Below are positions 16,629-24,886 of a DNA stretch of 64,000 bases, in pieces. Origin of the DNA: JAJYVT01 sp027339205. GTDB taxonomy: Bacteria; Actinomycetota; Acidimicrobiia; Acidimicrobiales; RAAP-2. The position numbers were made by a program, and so were the translations under genes. Numbering within the stretch: the first letter of the stretch is position 1; every line of letters begins with the position of its first letter. The notes beneath the pieces are model-generated. The model did no database searches, was not told the origin of the DNA, and saw only the letters and a program-made list of their open reading frames with translations. The stretch is from NCBI GenBank assembly GCA_027339205.1, contig DAHWOV010000001.1, positions 1 to 64,000 on the forward strand, read 5' to 3'.

Positions 16629-18177
16629 CGTCACGATGCCGCAGCTGGGTGAGACGGTCACCGAGGGGACCATCACCCGATGGATGAAGTCCGTGGGCGA
16701 CCACGTCGAACGCGACGAGCCGCTCTTCGAGGTCTCGACGGACAAGGTCGACTCGGAGGTCCCGGCCCCCGCGAGCGGTGTGCTCTCCGAGATCGTGGTC
16801 CCCGAGGGAGAGACGGTCCCCGTGGGCGCCCGTCTCGCGGTCATCTCCGACGGCGCGGGGGCCAGCGCCCCGGCGTCTGCGCCGCAAGCCGCCGCTGCGC
16901 CTGCAGCCGCCGCTGCGCCACAACCCGCCGCTGCGCCTGCGGAGGCGGTTTCGCCACCCGCCTCGCCGCCCGGGGCGCCTCCCACGCCCGAGCCGCTCGT
17001 GTCGTCGCAGGCAGCACCCGCGTCCTACCCGGCACAGGCAGCACCGCCGCCGCCGCCGACCGGATACGCGCCGCGACCGAGCGAGACCGGGTCCCCTGCC
17101 GGCCCTGCCCCTGGGGGCGACGGCGAAGCCACGCGCGTGGAGGGAATGCTCCTCTCCCCGGTCGTTCGCCGTCTTCTCGACGAGAACGGCATCTCTCCCT
17201 CCGAGGTCACCGGCACGGGGCTCGGTGGGCGGATCACGAGAGAGGACGTCCTCGGTTTCATCGACGCGCGCCGCGGGGCTGGGGCCGGCGTTGCCGCGCC
17301 TTCGGCGTCGGCTCCGCCAGCTGCGCCGTTCCCTCCGCCGCCAGCCCCCCAAGCGCCGCCACCGCCAGCCCCCCAAGCGCCGCCGCCGCCAGCTCCCCCG
17401 CCGGCCGGCATGCCGGTCCCCGCGGCTCCTACGCAGAGCGCCGCCACCGCCGTCTTCCGCCCCTCGGCGGACCGGTTGGTGCCGTTCTCGAACATGCGGC
17501 GTCGGACCGCAGAGCACATGGTCCGTTCGAAGGCCACCTCGCCGCACGCCTACATCGCGTACGAAGCGGACTTCGAGAACGTCGACCGCGTGCGCAAGGT
17601 GTGGCGTGACCGCTTCAAGAGCGAGGAGGGGTTCTCGCTCACGTACCTCCCCTTCATCGCGCGAGCGACCGTCGACGCGCTCCGAGAGTTCCCCAATCTG
17701 AACGCGTCGGTCGTCGAGGACTCTCTGGTCGTGCACCAGCAGGTGAATCTCGGGATCGCGGTCGACCTCAACCACGAGGGGCTCATCGTCCCCGTCATCC
17801 ACCACGCAGAGGAGATCACGCTTCGCGGGATCGCGCGGCGGGTCAGGGACCTCGCCGACCGCGCCCGCAACAGGCAGCTGACCGCCGACGACATCGCCGG
17901 GGGCACGTTCTCCGTCACCAACGACGGGCCGTTCGGCACGTACTTCACCGTGCCGATCATCAACCAGCCGCAGGTCGCGATCCTGGCGACCGACGGCGTC
18001 CGCCGCCGCCCCGTCGTCGTCGAGCTCGCCGACGGCAGCGAGTCCATCGCCATCCACTCCGTCGGGATGATCGGGCTCAGCTGGGACCACCGTGCGGTGG
18101 ACGGCGCGTACGTGTCGTCCTTCCTTCGCCGGGTCGCGCAGGCCCTCTCCACGCGCGACTGGGCTTCCGAGCTGTAG
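16621..18177 (+). CDS. Dihydrolipoamide acyltransferase (E2) of a 2-oxoacid dehydrogenase complex
   Basis: This is the E2 core enzyme, 518 residues, starting at TTG 16621 inside lpd. It has a single lipoyl domain with the lipoyl-lysine at Lys42 (STDKVDS), an Ala/Pro-rich swinging linker, a peripheral-subunit-binding domain (~residues 176-212: LLSPVVRRLLDENG…GGRITREDVLGFI), and a second Pro-rich linker with a repeated QAPPPPAP pattern. The catalytic domain ends with the active-site His490 and Asp494 (DHRAVDG). With AceE opposite, pyruvate is the likely substrate, but a shared succinyl-transferase role as in other actinobacteria is possible. Confidence 0.92.
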   Translation: MADVTMPQLGETVTEGTITRWMKSVGDHVERDEPLFEVSTDKVDSEVPAPASGVLSEIVVPEGETVPVGARLAVISDGAGASAPASAPQAAAAPAAAAAPQPAAAPAEAVSPPASPPGAPPTPEPLVSSQAAPASYPAQAAPPPPPTGYAPRPSETGSPAGPAPGGDGEATRVEGMLLSPVVRRLLDENGISPSEVTGTGLGGRITREDVLGFIDARRGAGAGVAAPSASAPPAAPFPPPPAPQAPPPPAPQAPPPPAPPPAGMPVPAAPTQSAATAVFRPSADRLVPFSNMRRRTAEHMVRSKATSPHAYIAYEADFENVDRVRKVWRDRFKSEEGFSLTYLPFIARATVDALREFPNLNASVVEDSLVVHQQVNLGIAVDLNHEGLIVPVIHHAEEITLRGIARRVRDLADRARNRQLTADDIAGGTFSVTNDGPFGTYFTVPIINQPQVAILATDGVRRRPVVVELADGSESIAIHSVGMIGLSWDHRAVDGAYVSSFLRRVAQALSTRDWASEL

Positions 18178-18179
18178 CC

Positions 18180-19931
18180 GTGCTACGCATTCGCCGCCTC
18201 GGGCAAGTCAGCTACGCCGAGGCGTTCGATCTCCAGCATGCGCTCGCGCAGCGAGGAGGCGACGACTACTTGCTGCTGGTGGAGCACCCCCACGTCTACA
18301 CGCTCGGCGTGCGCGCCGACCCCGCACACGTCCTTCGCGATCCGGCGTCAGTCGGGGCGACGCTCTTTCGGACCGACCGGGGCGGCGACGTGACCTATCA
18401 CGGGCCGGGCCAGCTCGTCGCCTACCCGATCGTGACGCTCGAGGACCATCCCGGCGCGGGCCCGCTCCACGTGCACCGCATCGAACAGCTGGTCATCGAC
18501 GCGCTCGGCTTACTGGGGGTCGAGGCGTCACGGCACGAGGGCTACCCCGGGGTCTGGGTGGGCGTCGACGGCCCGTCGCCCCGCAAGGTGGCCGCCATCG
18601 GGGTACGGACCATGCGGGTGGACGGCGGGCGGCGCCGGACCCTCCACGGCGTCGCACTCAACGTGGACTGCGACCTCGAGATGTTCGGCCACATCGTGCC
18701 GTGCGGCATCGCGGACTACGCGGTGACCTCTCTGCGCGCGGAGGGGAACGACGCGTCGATGGACGAGGTCGTCGAGGCGGTTGCCTCGCGAGCGGCAGCG
18801 GTGTGGGGGACCGACGGCGTCGATCGCCGCGACGTCGACCTGCCGCGAAGGAAACGGCATCCGGGCGGGAACGCCGACGTCGCCGAGGAGCGGCCTCTGC
18901 TGCGCCGGCTTCGGGACGCCGGCACCGACCCCGACGCCGGGATCCCGTTCCGGGCGCGCAAGCCGGAGTGGCTCCGCGCCCCGGCACGCATGGGGGAGGG
19001 GTACGTCTCCCTCGGTCGGACGATCCACGATCTGCGGCTGGTCACTGTCTGCGAGGAGGCAGGCTGCCCCAACATCTTCGAGTGCTGGGCCGACGGGACG
19101 GCCACCTTCATGGTCAACGGCTCGCGCTGCACGCGCGCTTGCGGCTTCTGCCTCGTCGACACGCGCCGTCCGCTGCCCCTCGACCCGACCGAGCCAGACC
19201 GTGTCGCCGAAGCGGTCGCGCGGATGCGGCTGTCGCACGCAGTCATCACGTGTGTCGCTCGCGACGACCTCGACGACGGCGGTGCAGGAGCGATCGCGGC
19301 CACGGTCCGGGCGGTCCGGCGGCGCAACCCCGAAACGGGAATCGAGGTCCTGGTCTCCGACTTCAAGGGGGACGCGTCCTCTCTCGAGCTCGTCCTCGAC
19401 GCGCGCCCCGACGTGCTGAACCACAACGTGGAGACCGTGGTCCGGCTCCAGCGCGCGGTGCGGCCGTCTGCTGGGTACGCGAGGAGCCTCGCGGTGCTCG
19501 CCCGAGCTGCCGACGCCGGGCTCGTAGTGAAGTCGGGGCTCATGGTCGGCCTAGGGGAGTCCGAGGAGGAGGTCGTCTCCACGCTTGCCGACATGGCGTC
19601 CGTCGGCGTGTCGATCGCGACGATCGGGCAGTACCTGCGGCCGAGCGCGGACCACCTGCCGGTCGCCCGGTGGTGGAGCCCAGCGGAGCTCGAGGCGCTA
19701 GCCACCGCCGGACGCGAGCTCGGCCTCTTGCATGTCGAGGCCTCGCCGCTCACGCGGTCGAGCTACCACGCGAAGCAGGCCGCCGACGCCGCCTCCTCGC
19801 CAGCCGACGCCAGCGAAGACGGCGGCACGGCTCACGCCGCGACGGGGTCAGCCCCGCTGCGCGTAGTGCTGCGTCCAGGTGTTCCCGTCCCAGTACCGAA
19901 GCGTGTCGGGGGTGCCGCTCGGGTCGGGTAG
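18180..19931 (+). CDS. lipB-lipA: Fused octanoyltransferase–lipoyl synthase (LipB-LipA)
   Basis: This 583-residue protein joins both steps of lipoate assembly. Residues 1-215 are LipB: RGGDVTYHGPGQ (67-78), Lys136 in RKVAAIG and thioester Cys175 in HIVPCGIAD. Residues 240-535 are LipA: auxiliary cluster cysteines 291, 296 and 302 (CX4CX5C), radical-SAM cysteines 317, 321 and 324 (CTRACGFC) and C-terminal Ser in RSSYHAKQ. The join is a basic linker at about 220-235, with no stop or restart site. A 50-residue tail overlaps the opposite gene. GTG at 18180 follows the E2 stop by 2 nt, so it shares the E2 operon and would lipoylate its product. Confidence 0.93.
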   Translation: MLRIRRLGQVSYAEAFDLQHALAQRGGDDYLLLVEHPHVYTLGVRADPAHVLRDPASVGATLFRTDRGGDVTYHGPGQLVAYPIVTLEDHPGAGPLHVHRIEQLVIDALGLLGVEASRHEGYPGVWVGVDGPSPRKVAAIGVRTMRVDGGRRRTLHGVALNVDCDLEMFGHIVPCGIADYAVTSLRAEGNDASMDEVVEAVASRAAAVWGTDGVDRRDVDLPRRKRHPGGNADVAEERPLLRRLRDAGTDPDAGIPFRARKPEWLRAPARMGEGYVSLGRTIHDLRLVTVCEEAGCPNIFECWADGTATFMVNGSRCTRACGFCLVDTRRPLPLDPTEPDRVAEAVARMRLSHAVITCVARDDLDDGGAGAIAATVRAVRRRNPETGIEVLVSDFKGDASSLELVLDARPDVLNHNVETVVRLQRAVRPSAGYARSLAVLARAADAGLVVKSGLMVGLGESEEEVVSTLADMASVGVSIATIGQYLRPSADHLPVARWWSPAELEALATAGRELGLLHVEASPLTRSSYHAKQAADAASSPADASEDGGTAHAATGSAPLRVVLRPGVPVPVPKRVGGAARVG

Positions 19932-20534
19932 CCATCCGGCGGGCGTGCCCACCGGGGGCAGGAGCGCCTGGTGCGCCATGGTGGCGGTCGGCGCTGCCTG
20001 CGCCGTCGCGACGCCCGTCTGAGCGGGGGCTTCGCCCGTGGCCCACGCAGCGGGAGCCGGCCACGCCGATCCGTTCGCGGCCACCGGCGCCCCCGCGCCG
20101 GGAATCCCCGCCACGTCCGCTCCTTGCGCTGTCGTCGCTGCAGATCCGGAGGGAACCGGAGACCCGGCGGGCGCCGGTTGCGAGGCGGCGGCCAGGTGCG
20201 CTGGCGCTTGCGGGAATTGCTGCTGGGACAGCTGCTGGGCAAGCGGCACCTGCGGGGCCGCCTGGGGCTGCGGGGCTGCCTGGGGCTGCGGGGCTGCCGG
20301 CACCTGGGCAGCCGTCGCGGCGGCGAACGCACCGAAGGGGTCGGGGCGGCCAGCCGGCTGCTGCTGCAGGTCGGCATAGTAATTCGGGGCTTCGGGCTCG
20401 GTCTTCGACGCTTCCTTCTTGCGCCTGCGGCTCATCAGGACGATGGCCACGAGCAGCACGATGATGACAGCTGCGACCACCGCCTCGATGACGACAAGAT
20501 TCCGGTTGACGGCCGCCAAGATCGTGGTGTCCAT
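19848..20534 (-). CDS. Membrane-anchored DUF2510 protein
   Basis: This is a 228-residue protein with one N-terminal transmembrane helix (~residues 10-35, VVIEAVVAAVIIVLLVAIVL), a basic RRRKK stop-transfer, and a long Pro/Ala/Gln-rich disordered stretch. The C-terminal DUF2510 motif (GWLPDPSGTPDTLRYWDGNTW) occupies the end. ATG at 20534 follows GGGGAGGGGAGGG. The last 84 bp overlap the 3' end of lipB-lipA in antisense. The function is unknown. DUF2510 is common in actinobacterial membrane proteins. Confidence 0.8.
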   Translation of the reverse strand: MDTTILAAVNRNLVVIEAVVAAVIIVLLVAIVLMSRRRKKEASKTEPEAPNYYADLQQQPAGRPDPFGAFAAATAAQVPAAPQPQAAPQPQAAPQVPLAQQLSQQQFPQAPAHLAAASQPAPAGSPVPSGSAATTAQGADVAGIPGAGAPVAANGSAWPAPAAWATGEAPAQTGVATAQAAPTATMAHQALLPPVGTPAGWLPDPSGTPDTLRYWDGNTWTQHYAQRG

Positions 20535-20615
20535 GTCACCCTCCCCTCCCCCGCACACGGTAGTGCTCCTTCGCCCGGGGGGTCAACGAATTCCCACTTC
20601 AACCGGAAGGACCGG

Positions 20616-23600
20616 TCAGGCGACGAAGTACTTGGCCTTCGGGTGGTGGCAGACGATGGCGTCGGTGGTCTGCTCTGGGACCAGCTGGAAGCCGTCGCTC
20701 ACCGACACGCCGACTCGGTCGCCACCGAGCAGCTCCACGACCTTGGCATTGTCCTCCAGGTCCGGGCAGGCGGGGTAGCCCCAGCTGTAGCGGCCTCCGC
20801 GGTACTGCTGGCGGAACAGACCGGTGAGCGTGGGGCCGTCCTGGTCGGCGAAGCCCAGCTCCTCTCGGATGCGGCGGTGCCAGTACTCCGCGAGCGCCTC
20901 GGTCATCTCCACCCCGAGCCCGTGGAGGAACAGGTAGTCCTGGTAGCGGTTCTCCGCGAAGAGGCGCGACGTCTCCTCGGACACCTTCGGGCCCATGGTG
21001 ACGAGCATGAAGGTGGCGAAGTCCTCCTCGCCGGTGCTCGCCGGGCGGAAGAAGTCGGCGATGCAGAGCCACGGGGGCTTGTCCTGGCGGGGGAACGTGA
21101 AGCGCATCCATTCGGCGCTGCGCGTCTCGTCCTTGTAGATCACGAGGTCGTTGCCCTCGGACGCCGCGGCGAAGTGGCCGTAGGCGACCTGTGGCACGAG
21201 GACGTCGGCCTGCTTGGCCTTGTCGAGCTCTTGACGGAGCACTGCCTTGACCCTGGCCTTGAAGGCCGCGTCATCCTCCCCTGCGGCAGGGCGGAAGCCC
21301 CACTGGTTGCGGAAGAGCGCGGTCAGATTGAGGTATCCCGCGACCTCGTCGATGGGGATCCCGCGGGCCGTCCTCGTGCCGACGAAGGGCGGTCGGAAGA
21401 GCTCGTTGTCCAGCTCGACTTCCGGTGAGCGCGCCGGCCGGCCGTCACGTGGCTCGGCGTCGGAGTCACGCGCGCCGGCCGGCCGGAAGCGGGACGGCAC
21501 GTTGCGCTGCGAGACCTCACGCCCGAAGAGCGGGTCTTCTCGGCCGCTTCGCCGGAGCTCCGTCAGGCGGTCCATCGTGCGGAGCCCCTCGAAGGCGTCG
21601 CGCCCGTAGAAGACGCGGCCGTCGTAGACCTGGCGCAGGTCGCGCTCCACGTAGGTGCGGGTGAGCGCGGCCCCGCCGAGCAGCACCGGGAGGTCGGCGA
21701 GCCCGCGACGGTTGAGCTCCTCGAGGTTGTCGCGCATGACCAACGTGGACTTCACGAGCAATCCGCTCATTCCGAGGGCGTCGGCCCCGTGCTCTTGCAC
21801 GGCTGCCACCATCTCGCCGATGCCGACCTTGATCCCGAGGTTCACCACCTCGTAGCCGTTGTTGGTGAAGATGATGTCGACGAGGTTCTTCCCGATGTCG
21901 TGGACGTCGCCCTTCACGGTCGCGAGCACGACCCTTCCCTTCCCGCCCTGGTCGGCCCGCTCCATGTGCGGCTCGAGGTAGGCGACGGCTGCCTTCATCG
22001 TCTCGGCGGACTGCAGGACGAAGGGAAGCTGCATCTCTCCGGACGCGAAGAGGTCGCCGACGGTCCTCATGCCCGCGAGGAGGAATTCGTTCACGATCTC
22101 GAGCGCTTCGTGGCCCGAGCCGAGGGCCTCGTCGAGATCGGCTTCGAGACCTTGACGGCGGCCGTCGACGATGCGCTGCTCGAGGCGGCGCTCGACCGGC
22201 CAGTCGGCGTGGCCGTCGTCAGTCACGTGCGATGCGGCGACGCCTTCGAAGAGCGCGAGCAGCTCCTGCAGCGGGTCATACCCCTCGCGGCGCCGGTCGT
22301 GGACGAGGTCGAGGCACACCTCCCGCGCGCGCTCGTCGATTCGCGACAAAGGAAGGATCTTGGCGGCGTGGACGATCGCCGCATCCAGTCCCGCCTCGAC
22401 GCACTCGTGCAGGAACACCGAGTTCAGCACCTGCCGCGCGGCCGGGTTCAGGCCGAACGAGACGTTCGAGAGGCCGATCAGCGTGTGGACGCCGGGGAGC
22501 TCGGCTTTGATCGCCATGATCCCCTCGATCGTCTCGACGCCATCGCGCCGGCTCTCCTCCATCCCCGTCGACAGGGGCAGCGCGAGCGGGTCGAAGATGA
22601 GATCGGAGGGTTCGAGCCCGTAGCGCTCCACTGCGATGTCGTGAATGGCCCGAGCGGCTCGGAGCTTCCACTCGGCGGTCCGCGCCTGTCCCTCCTCGTC
22701 GATGCAGGTGCAGACCACCGCGGCGCCGTACTCCCGTGCGAGCCGCAGGAACCGGTCGAGCCGCGTCCCGTCGCCGTCACCCTCTTCGAGGTTGACCGAG
22801 TTGAGGATCGGACGGCCTCCGAGCCACTCCAGGGCAGCCTCGGCGACCGGTGCCTCGGTCGAGTCGATCATGAGCGGCACGGTCGACTGCGTGGCGAGCC
22901 GGCTCGCCACCTCCTTCATGTCGGAGACGCCGTCGGCGCCGGTGTAGTCCACGCAGACGTCGATGACGTGCGCCCCCTCGGCGATCTGGTCTCTGGCCAT
23001 CCCGACGCACGTCTCCCAGTCGCCGGCGAGCATCGCCTCACGGAAGCGCCTGGACCCGTTGGCGTTCGTCCGTTCCCCCACCACGAGGAACGACGTCTCC
23101 TGGGAAAGGGCCACCGAGCCGTAGATCGAGGCGGCGGCGGGCTCGTGCACCGGGCGGCGCGCCGCCGGCGAGGTCCCCTCGAGCGCGCTCACGACGGCCC
23201 GAAGGTGGTCTGGCGTCGTCCCGCAGCAACCGCCGACCGCGCTCACCCCGTACTCGGACACGAAGCGGTGGAGGTGGTCGGCGAGCTCGTCGGGACTGAG
23301 GTCGTAGTGCATCTTGCCCTCGACCACCGACGGCAGTCCTGCGTTCGGGAGGACCGAGACCGGCACGCGGGAGTGCGCGCAGAGATAGCGGATCGCTTCG
23401 TGCATTTCCGCGGGTCCGGTGGCGCAGTTGAGGCCCACCGCGTCGACCTGCATCGCGTCGAGCGTGGTGAGCGCTGCAGCGATCTCGGTCCCCGGGAGCA
23501 TCCTCCCGGTGAGCTCGATAGTGACCTGGACCTGGAGGGGGACTTGCCGACCGGCCGCAACCATCGCCCGCCGGGCGCCGTTGATCGCAGCCTTCGCCGA

Positions 23601-24131
23601 GAGAAGATCGAAGACCGTCTCGACGAGGAGGAGGTCGACGCCCCCTTCGAGCAGGCCCTTGGCCTGGGCCTCGTACGCGGCCCGCAGCGCGGGGTAGGAG
23701 ATCTGCCCGAGCGTCGGGAACTTGGTGCCGGGCCCCATGCTGCCGGCGACCCATCGCGGGCTCCCTGGTGAGGCGTACTCGTCAGCGACTCGACGAGCGA
23801 GCCTGGCTGCCGCGACGTTGATCTCGTGGACCTGATCGCCGATCCCGTACTCGTCGAGCACGACCGAGAAGGCGCCGAAGGTGTCGGTCTCGATCACCTC
23901 CACCCCGACGTCGAGGAACGAGCGGTGGACGCGTTCGACGGCGCTGGGGCAGCTCAGCACCAGCACCTCGTTGCAGCCTTCGAGCTTCGCCCCGCCGAAC
24001 GCATCGGCGCCGAGATCTTGCAGCTGGAGGTTGGTACCGGTCGCGCCGTCGAAGATCACGACCCTCTGCGCGACGGCGCTGAGGTAATCCGAGCAGGAGG
24101 GATCGAGGCGACCGAGCGGGATCGAGGCCAT
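20616..24131 (-). CDS. metH: Cobalamin-dependent methionine synthase
   Basis: This enzyme transfers methyl from methyltetrahydrofolate through cobalamin to homocysteine. At 1171 residues it is full length. The order is the homocysteine domain (zinc ligands Cys236, Cys302 and Cys303), the pterin domain (~345-610, GERTNANGSRRFREA), the cap and B12 domain with D742-x-H744-x-x-G747 as the axial-histidine motif, and the activation domain (~890-1171, ending in SAM-binding RGGRYSWGYPACPDLED). It starts with ATG at 24131. It is divergent from a cobalamin adenosyltransferase with only 44 bp between the start codons, so the two B12-related genes may share control. Confidence 0.96.
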   Translation of the reverse strand: MASIPLGRLDPSCSDYLSAVAQRVVIFDGATGTNLQLQDLGADAFGGAKLEGCNEVLVLSCPSAVERVHRSFLDVGVEVIETDTFGAFSVVLDEYGIGDQVHEINVAAARLARRVADEYASPGSPRWVAGSMGPGTKFPTLGQISYPALRAAYEAQAKGLLEGGVDLLLVETVFDLLSAKAAINGARRAMVAAGRQVPLQVQVTIELTGRMLPGTEIAAALTTLDAMQVDAVGLNCATGPAEMHEAIRYLCAHSRVPVSVLPNAGLPSVVEGKMHYDLSPDELADHLHRFVSEYGVSAVGGCCGTTPDHLRAVVSALEGTSPAARRPVHEPAAASIYGSVALSQETSFLVVGERTNANGSRRFREAMLAGDWETCVGMARDQIAEGAHVIDVCVDYTGADGVSDMKEVASRLATQSTVPLMIDSTEAPVAEAALEWLGGRPILNSVNLEEGDGDGTRLDRFLRLAREYGAAVVCTCIDEEGQARTAEWKLRAARAIHDIAVERYGLEPSDLIFDPLALPLSTGMEESRRDGVETIEGIMAIKAELPGVHTLIGLSNVSFGLNPAARQVLNSVFLHECVEAGLDAAIVHAAKILPLSRIDERAREVCLDLVHDRRREGYDPLQELLALFEGVAASHVTDDGHADWPVERRLEQRIVDGRRQGLEADLDEALGSGHEALEIVNEFLLAGMRTVGDLFASGEMQLPFVLQSAETMKAAVAYLEPHMERADQGGKGRVVLATVKGDVHDIGKNLVDIIFTNNGYEVVNLGIKVGIGEMVAAVQEHGADALGMSGLLVKSTLVMRDNLEELNRRGLADLPVLLGGAALTRTYVERDLRQVYDGRVFYGRDAFEGLRTMDRLTELRRSGREDPLFGREVSQRNVPSRFRPAGARDSDAEPRDGRPARSPEVELDNELFRPPFVGTRTARGIPIDEVAGYLNLTALFRNQWGFRPAAGEDDAAFKARVKAVLRQELDKAKQADVLVPQVAYGHFAAASEGNDLVIYKDETRSAEWMRFTFPRQDKPPWLCIADFFRPASTGEEDFATFMLVTMGPKVSEETSRLFAENRYQDYLFLHGLGVEMTEALAEYWHRRIREELGFADQDGPTLTGLFRQQYRGGRYSWGYPACPDLEDNAKVVELLGGDRVGVSVSDGFQLVPEQTTDAIVCHHPKAKYFVA

Positions 24132-24140
24132 CTCGCAGAA

Positions 24141-24167
24141 AGGCTATTCGCTCGTGCCAGCTACCAT
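24141..24167. promoter_or_regulatory. Back-to-back -10 hexamers of metH and the adenosyltransferase gene
   Basis: On the minus strand TAGCCT (24141-24146) lies 9 nt before the metH ATG. On the plus strand TACCAT (24162-24167) lies 8 nt before the GTG at 24176. Neither start has a ribosome site. The space is too small for a cobalamin riboswitch, and none is visible. Confidence 0.45.
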
Positions 24168-24175
24168 CCGCATTC

Positions 24176-24802
24176 GTGCGCATCTATACGCGCAAGGGCG
24201 ACGACGGCACGACGGGGCTCCTCTACGGGGGGCGGGTGGGGAAGGCGAGCCCCAGGATCGAGCTGAACGGCGCGGTCGACGAGGCGCAGGCCGCGCTCGG
24301 CGCGGCCCGCGCGGAGTCCGCCCCCGGGTCGGAGCTAGACGAGCTCCTGATCACGCTCGAAAGGGAGCTCTACGTGCTGATGGCGGAGGTCGCGACCGCG
24401 CCGGCGAACCGCGCCAAGCTGGTCCCAGGAGAGAGCCTGGTCACCGAGGCAATGGTGGCGCGGCTCGAGGAATGGATCGACCAGCTGACCGAGCGGTTCC
24501 CCATGCCGAGGGAATTCGTCGTTCCGGGGGCCAACCGGGCGTCGGCTGCTCTCGACGTCGCCCGCACGGTCGTGCGCCGGGCAGAACGGGTGCTCGCCTC
24601 GACGGCGCCCCTGCAGGAAGGAACGGCCGGGCTCCGGGGCGCAGGTGCCGAGCCGTCGCGGGTCGGGCCCTACCTCAACCGATTGTCGGACTTGCTCTGG
24701 ACGATGGCACGCTGGCAGGAAGGGGAGGTCCACTTGGCCGCTCGCGAGCAGCCCGGTCGTCGCTCTCGGCAGGGAGCCCGGGGCGAGGGATCGCCTGCGT
24801 GA
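24176..24802 (+). CDS. Cob(I)alamin adenosyltransferase, PduO type
   Basis: This enzyme makes adenosylcobalamin from ATP and cob(I)alamin. It begins MRIYTRKGDDGTTGLLYGGR, the ATP-binding N-terminal signature of PduO/MMAB, followed by helices containing NGAVDEAQAALG and VARTVVRRAER and ending with YLNRLSDLLWTMAR. It has 208 residues, slightly above the family core because of a basic tail lying in the repeat array that follows. GTG at 24176 is supported by TACCAT 8 nt upstream. The cofactor it makes would serve the mutase at 57.7 kb, and metH is its divergent neighbour. Confidence 0.92.
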   Translation: MRIYTRKGDDGTTGLLYGGRVGKASPRIELNGAVDEAQAALGAARAESAPGSELDELLITLERELYVLMAEVATAPANRAKLVPGESLVTEAMVARLEEWIDQLTERFPMPREFVVPGANRASAALDVARTVVRRAERVLASTAPLQEGTAGLRGAGAEPSRVGPYLNRLSDLLWTMARWQEGEVHLAAREQPGRRSRQGARGEGSPA

Positions 24803-24880
24803 AGACCGCCCGTGCGAAGACTGCCTGCGTGAAGAGCGCCCGGGTGTAGCCCGGGTGAAGACCGCCTGCGTGAAGGAGGA
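24799..24880. repeat. Degenerate 15-bp tandem repeats running into the pepA ribosome site
   Basis: Units of the form GTGAAGACCGCCTGC repeat about five times (one is shortened to 11 bp). The last partial unit, GTGAAGGAGGA, contains the AAGGAGGA ribosome site for the next gene. The first unit includes the stop codon of the adenosyltransferase gene. Confidence 0.7.
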
Positions 24881-24886
24881 GTGCTG

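Noticed and set aside
18092..20464. 790-codon plus-strand frame
   Set aside because: It is out of frame with lipB-lipA, is Arg/Pro-rich and has no domain.
21789..23771. 660-codon plus-strand frame
   Set aside because: It is antisense to metH, which has full domain structure.
24132..24175. Cobalamin riboswitch between metH and the adenosyltransferase gene
   Set aside because: The space is only 44 bp, far shorter than a riboswitch, and both starts appear leaderless.
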